DNA of 64,000 bases from Actinobaculum sp. oral taxon 183 str. F0552 (GTDB taxonomy: Bacteria; Actinomycetota; Actinomycetes; Actinomycetales; Actinomycetaceae), in contig NZ_KE951450.1 of NCBI RefSeq assembly GCF_000466165.1, positions 18,001-82,000 of the forward strand, read 5' to 3'. Positions within the stretch are counted from its first letter, which is position 1; every line of letters begins with the position of its first letter. Positions 62,093 through 64,000 of this stretch are shown here, piece by piece. Position numbers and translations under genes: made by a program. The notes under the pieces are model-generated. The model saw only the letters and a program-made list of their open reading frames with translations, was not told where the DNA came from and did no database searches.

Positions 62093-63307
62093 ATGCGGCA
62101 ATTCGACTTCGACTCCGTCGACCTGGACGCCATGGCCCGCTCAGGCACCGTGAAGTGGTCCGCCTTCCCGAACTCCTCGGACTATCCCGAAGCCATCGGA
62201 ATGTGGCTCGCCGAGATGGACCTGGGCATCGCCCCCGAGGTGCGGGACTTCATCGTCGGATGCGCGGACCGGGGAGACTTCGGGTACGTCTCCGACGAAT
62301 GGCGGAAACGGACCGTCGGGGCGACCATCGCCTGGGCCCGCGACTTCGGCTGGGAGATCTCCCCCGAGCGGACCTTCCTCTCGCCCGACGTCCTGACGGG
62401 ACTGCGAATCTCGATCGACAGGTTCACGTCGGCCGGCTCGCCCGTCATCGTGCCCACCCCGGCCTACATGCCGTTCCTCACCCTCCCGCACGAGCACGAT
62501 CGCGACGTCATCGAAGTACCGTCCGCCCTGGGCGAGGACGGCCTGTGGCGCCTCGACTACGAGGGAATCGAGGCGGCCTTCGCGCGCGGCGCCGAGCTGC
62601 TCGTCCTGTGCAATCCCTGGAACCCCGCGGGGCGCTGCCTGACGCGCGGCGAACTCGAACGGCTGGCCCGCATCGTGGACGCCGCCGGCGGACGCGTCTT
62701 CGAGGACTGCGTCCACCTGCCCCTCCTGCTCGACGGCGCCGAAGCCGCCGTCTACGGCGCCCTGGACGTCGCCTCCCGGCACACCGTCACGGCGGTGGCG
62801 GCGTCGAAGGGCTGGAACATCCCCGGCTTGAAATGCGCCCAGATCGTCTTCGCCGACGAGGGGGACGCGGCCGCCTTCGCGCCGCACGCGCACGCGGTGA
62901 GCGGAGTCGCCTCGACCCTCGGCGTGCAGGCGGCGGCGGTGTGCTACGAGGAGGCGGGCGAATGGAACCGCCAGCTGCGCGGCTACCTGTCGGGCAACCG
63001 CGATCTCCTGGAGGCGCGCGTCGCCGCGTGGGACGGGGTGCGCATGGGGCGCGTCGAAGGCACGTACATCGCCTTCCTCGACTTCGCGCAGCTGGCCGAA
63101 CGCGGGGCGTTCGGCGACCTCACCCCGGCGCAGTTCTTCGCGCGGCGCGCAGGCGTAACCCTCACGGAGGGCCGCAGCTGCGGGCGCGGCTTCGAATCGT
63201 CCTGCCGCATGATCTTCGCGACATCCACGGCCATCCTCACCGAGGCCCTGAACCGGATGGAGCGCGCGCTCGCGGGGGTGAGGAAATACGGAACCCCTTG
63301 CGCGTGA
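62093..63307 (+). CDS. MalY/PatB-type aminotransferase, probable C-S beta-lyase
   Basis: 404 aa. Fold type I PLP enzyme of the MalY/PatB group, which cleave cystathionine or cysteine S-conjugates to a thiol, pyruvate and ammonia. VKWSAFPN start, [28 protein letters not shown] lysine K239 in [15 protein letters not shown] and the C-terminal Arg in [12 protein letters not shown] fit. The usual SDEIHxDL is EDCVHLPLL here, keeping the Asp that contacts the PLP nitrogen. Annotators might call it MalY or cystathionine beta-lyase. A MerR gene follows at once. Confidence 0.88.
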   Translation: MRQFDFDSVDLDAMARSGTVKWSAFPNSSDYPEAIGMWLAEMDLGIAPEVRDFIVGCADRGDFGYVSDEWRKRTVGATIAWARDFGWEISPERTFLSPDVLTGLRISIDRFTSAGSPVIVPTPAYMPFLTLPHEHDRDVIEVPSALGEDGLWRLDYEGIEAAFARGAELLVLCNPWNPAGRCLTRGELERLARIVDAAGGRVFEDCVHLPLLLDGAEAAVYGALDVASRHTVTAVAASKGWNIPGLKCAQIVFADEGDAAAFAPHAHAVSGVASTLGVQAAAVCYEEAGEWNRQLRGYLSGNRDLLEARVAAWDGVRMGRVEGTYIAFLDFAQLAERGAFGDLTPAQFFARRAGVTLTEGRSCGRGFESSCRMIFATSTAILTEALNRMERALAGVRKYGTPCA

Positions 63308-63326
63308 CGTGACGTCACATGCTGTG

Positions 63327-64000
63327 ATGGGGGGCGTGAAGGTCTCCGAGATCGCCTATCTGGCGGGCACGACGGTGCGGACGGTGCGCTGGTACCACTG
63401 TATCGGCCTGCTCCCCATTCCCGAAGGGCGGCCCCGGGACTACGGCTTCGACCACCTCGCCCGTCTCGTGCACATCCGATGGCTGGCGCAGTCGGGGATG
63501 AGCCTGAAGGCCGTCGGCCAGATCCTCGACAGCTCGCCGGAGGCGGATGCGCGGGGCGACCTGGATTCGGCCCTCGCCCGGATCGACGAGGAGATCCGCT
63601 CCCTGAAGGCCCAGCGCGAACGGATCGCCGGATTGAGGGAGCTCGCCGGCTCCGGGGCGAAGCTCTCCCCCGTCCCGGCATCCCTCGACCAGTTCTACGC
63701 CAGGGTCCGGGAGCGCCTGACCGACCCGGAGCAGATCGAGATCCTCGATCGCGACCGGGTCCTCGCCGCGCTGGGCGGGACCTCGTACAAGCTGCCGGAT
63801 CTGGTCGGCGTCCACGTCGAGGAAGCCGACGTCGCCAAGACGGCCGAGGCCATCGAGCTGTTCGCCCGGGCTCGCCGCGCCGCCGACTGCGACGACCTCG
63901 CCAGACTCGCCGACCGCTTCCTGGACATCTACACCGAGCTCGCCGAGCGGATCGCCGGCCAGGGATTCGCCGAAGCCTTCGCGTCGTCCAACGACGGGCC
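63327..64000 (+). CDS. MerR-family transcriptional regulator (partial, cut by window end)
   Basis: At least 224 codons with no stop before the window edge. MerR winged helix at the N-terminus (VSEIAYLAGTTVRTVRWYHCIGLL; HIRWLAQSGMSLKAVGQIL), a coiled helix (about 80-110), then a helical region. Starts MGGVKVSEI at ATG 63327, or GTG 63336. A GTGACGTCAC palindrome (63309-63318) lies just upstream and may be its own operator. It follows the C-S lyase by 19 nt. Confidence 0.8.
   Translation, partial: MGGVKVSEIAYLAGTTVRTVRWYHCIGLLPIPEGRPRDYGFDHLARLVHIRWLAQSGMSLKAVGQILDSSPEADARGDLDSALARIDEEIRSLKAQRERIAGLRELAGSGAKLSPVPASLDQFYARVRERLTDPEQIEILDRDRVLAALGGTSYKLPDLVGVHVEEADVAKTAEAIELFARARRAADCDDLARLADRFLDIYTELAERIAGQGFAEAFASSNDG

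Noticed and set aside
1-64000. CRISPR arrays, insertion sequences, prophage or restriction-modification genes
   Set aside because: Looked for regularly spaced repeats, transposase, integrase and methyltransferase signatures; none seen apart from the AT-rich patch and its single shortened gene.

Overview
The window is about two-thirds G+C on average and densely coded. Operons overlap at ATGA/GTGA junctions, GTG starts are common, and it carries a cytochrome bd cluster, an RNase E/G with long low-complexity arms, a PimB-type mannosyltransferase, a DevS/DevR-type two-component pair, IclR control of leuCD and an LPXTG surface protein. Together these point to a high-GC Gram-positive actinobacterium, most likely of the Actinomycetaceae (Actinomyces/Schaalia-like). 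That placement is inferred from gene content and order; no rRNA is present to confirm it.

Left part (1-16 kb). A DM13 membrane protein comes first. A three-gene sugar operon on the minus strand follows (FGGY kinase, 2-hydroxyacid dehydrogenase, FucA-like aldolase). It is divergent from a DeoR regulator and a ribokinase-family kinase, and the spacer holds two similar inverted repeats 31 bp apart. Next are a secreted trypsin-like protease, an aldo/keto reductase and an NmrA-like protein. A sharply AT-rich patch (about 19% G+C at its core) with a small conserved, probably truncated gene lies at the 3' end of tRNA-Ala(GGC). The nadD / membrane protein / rsfS / phosphatase operon, thioredoxin and an LLM-like flavin protein follow.

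Centre (16-37 kb). This is housekeeping: rplU-rpmA-obg with a visible promoter, leader and internal terminator; rne; cydABDC followed by a histidine kinase with a convergent response regulator; and a recG-rsmD-coaD-(DivIVA-like)-DUF177-rnc operon with divergent rpmB. rpmF is missing from its usual place between DUF177 and rnc.

Right part (37-64 kb). thiL and a MerR gene are divergent from an MFS exporter. After these come an FMN reductase, ddl, a trans-sulfuration enzyme with an AMIN-like lipoprotein, plsC-like, murA, and leuCD with a divergent IclR gene. A secreted DUF2599-like protein is followed by a second MerR/MFS pair with a perfect 22-bp palindrome between widely spaced promoter boxes, then pimB-like, a YdcZ-type transporter, an S66 peptidase, an LPXTG protein, tRNA-Glu and tRNA-Gln. 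A TroA-type metal ABC operon, gltX, a MalY/PatB C-S lyase and a MerR gene cut by the window edge finish the window.

No CRISPR array, insertion sequence, prophage module or rRNA was found. The most useful leads are the AT-rich tRNA-linked patch with its shortened gene, the cyd-linked DevS-like kinase that has no histidine in its first GAF domain, several regulator/palindrome pairs, and a recurring start arrangement (TANNNT 6-7 nt before the start codon, no Shine-Dalgarno) that looks like leaderless transcription.
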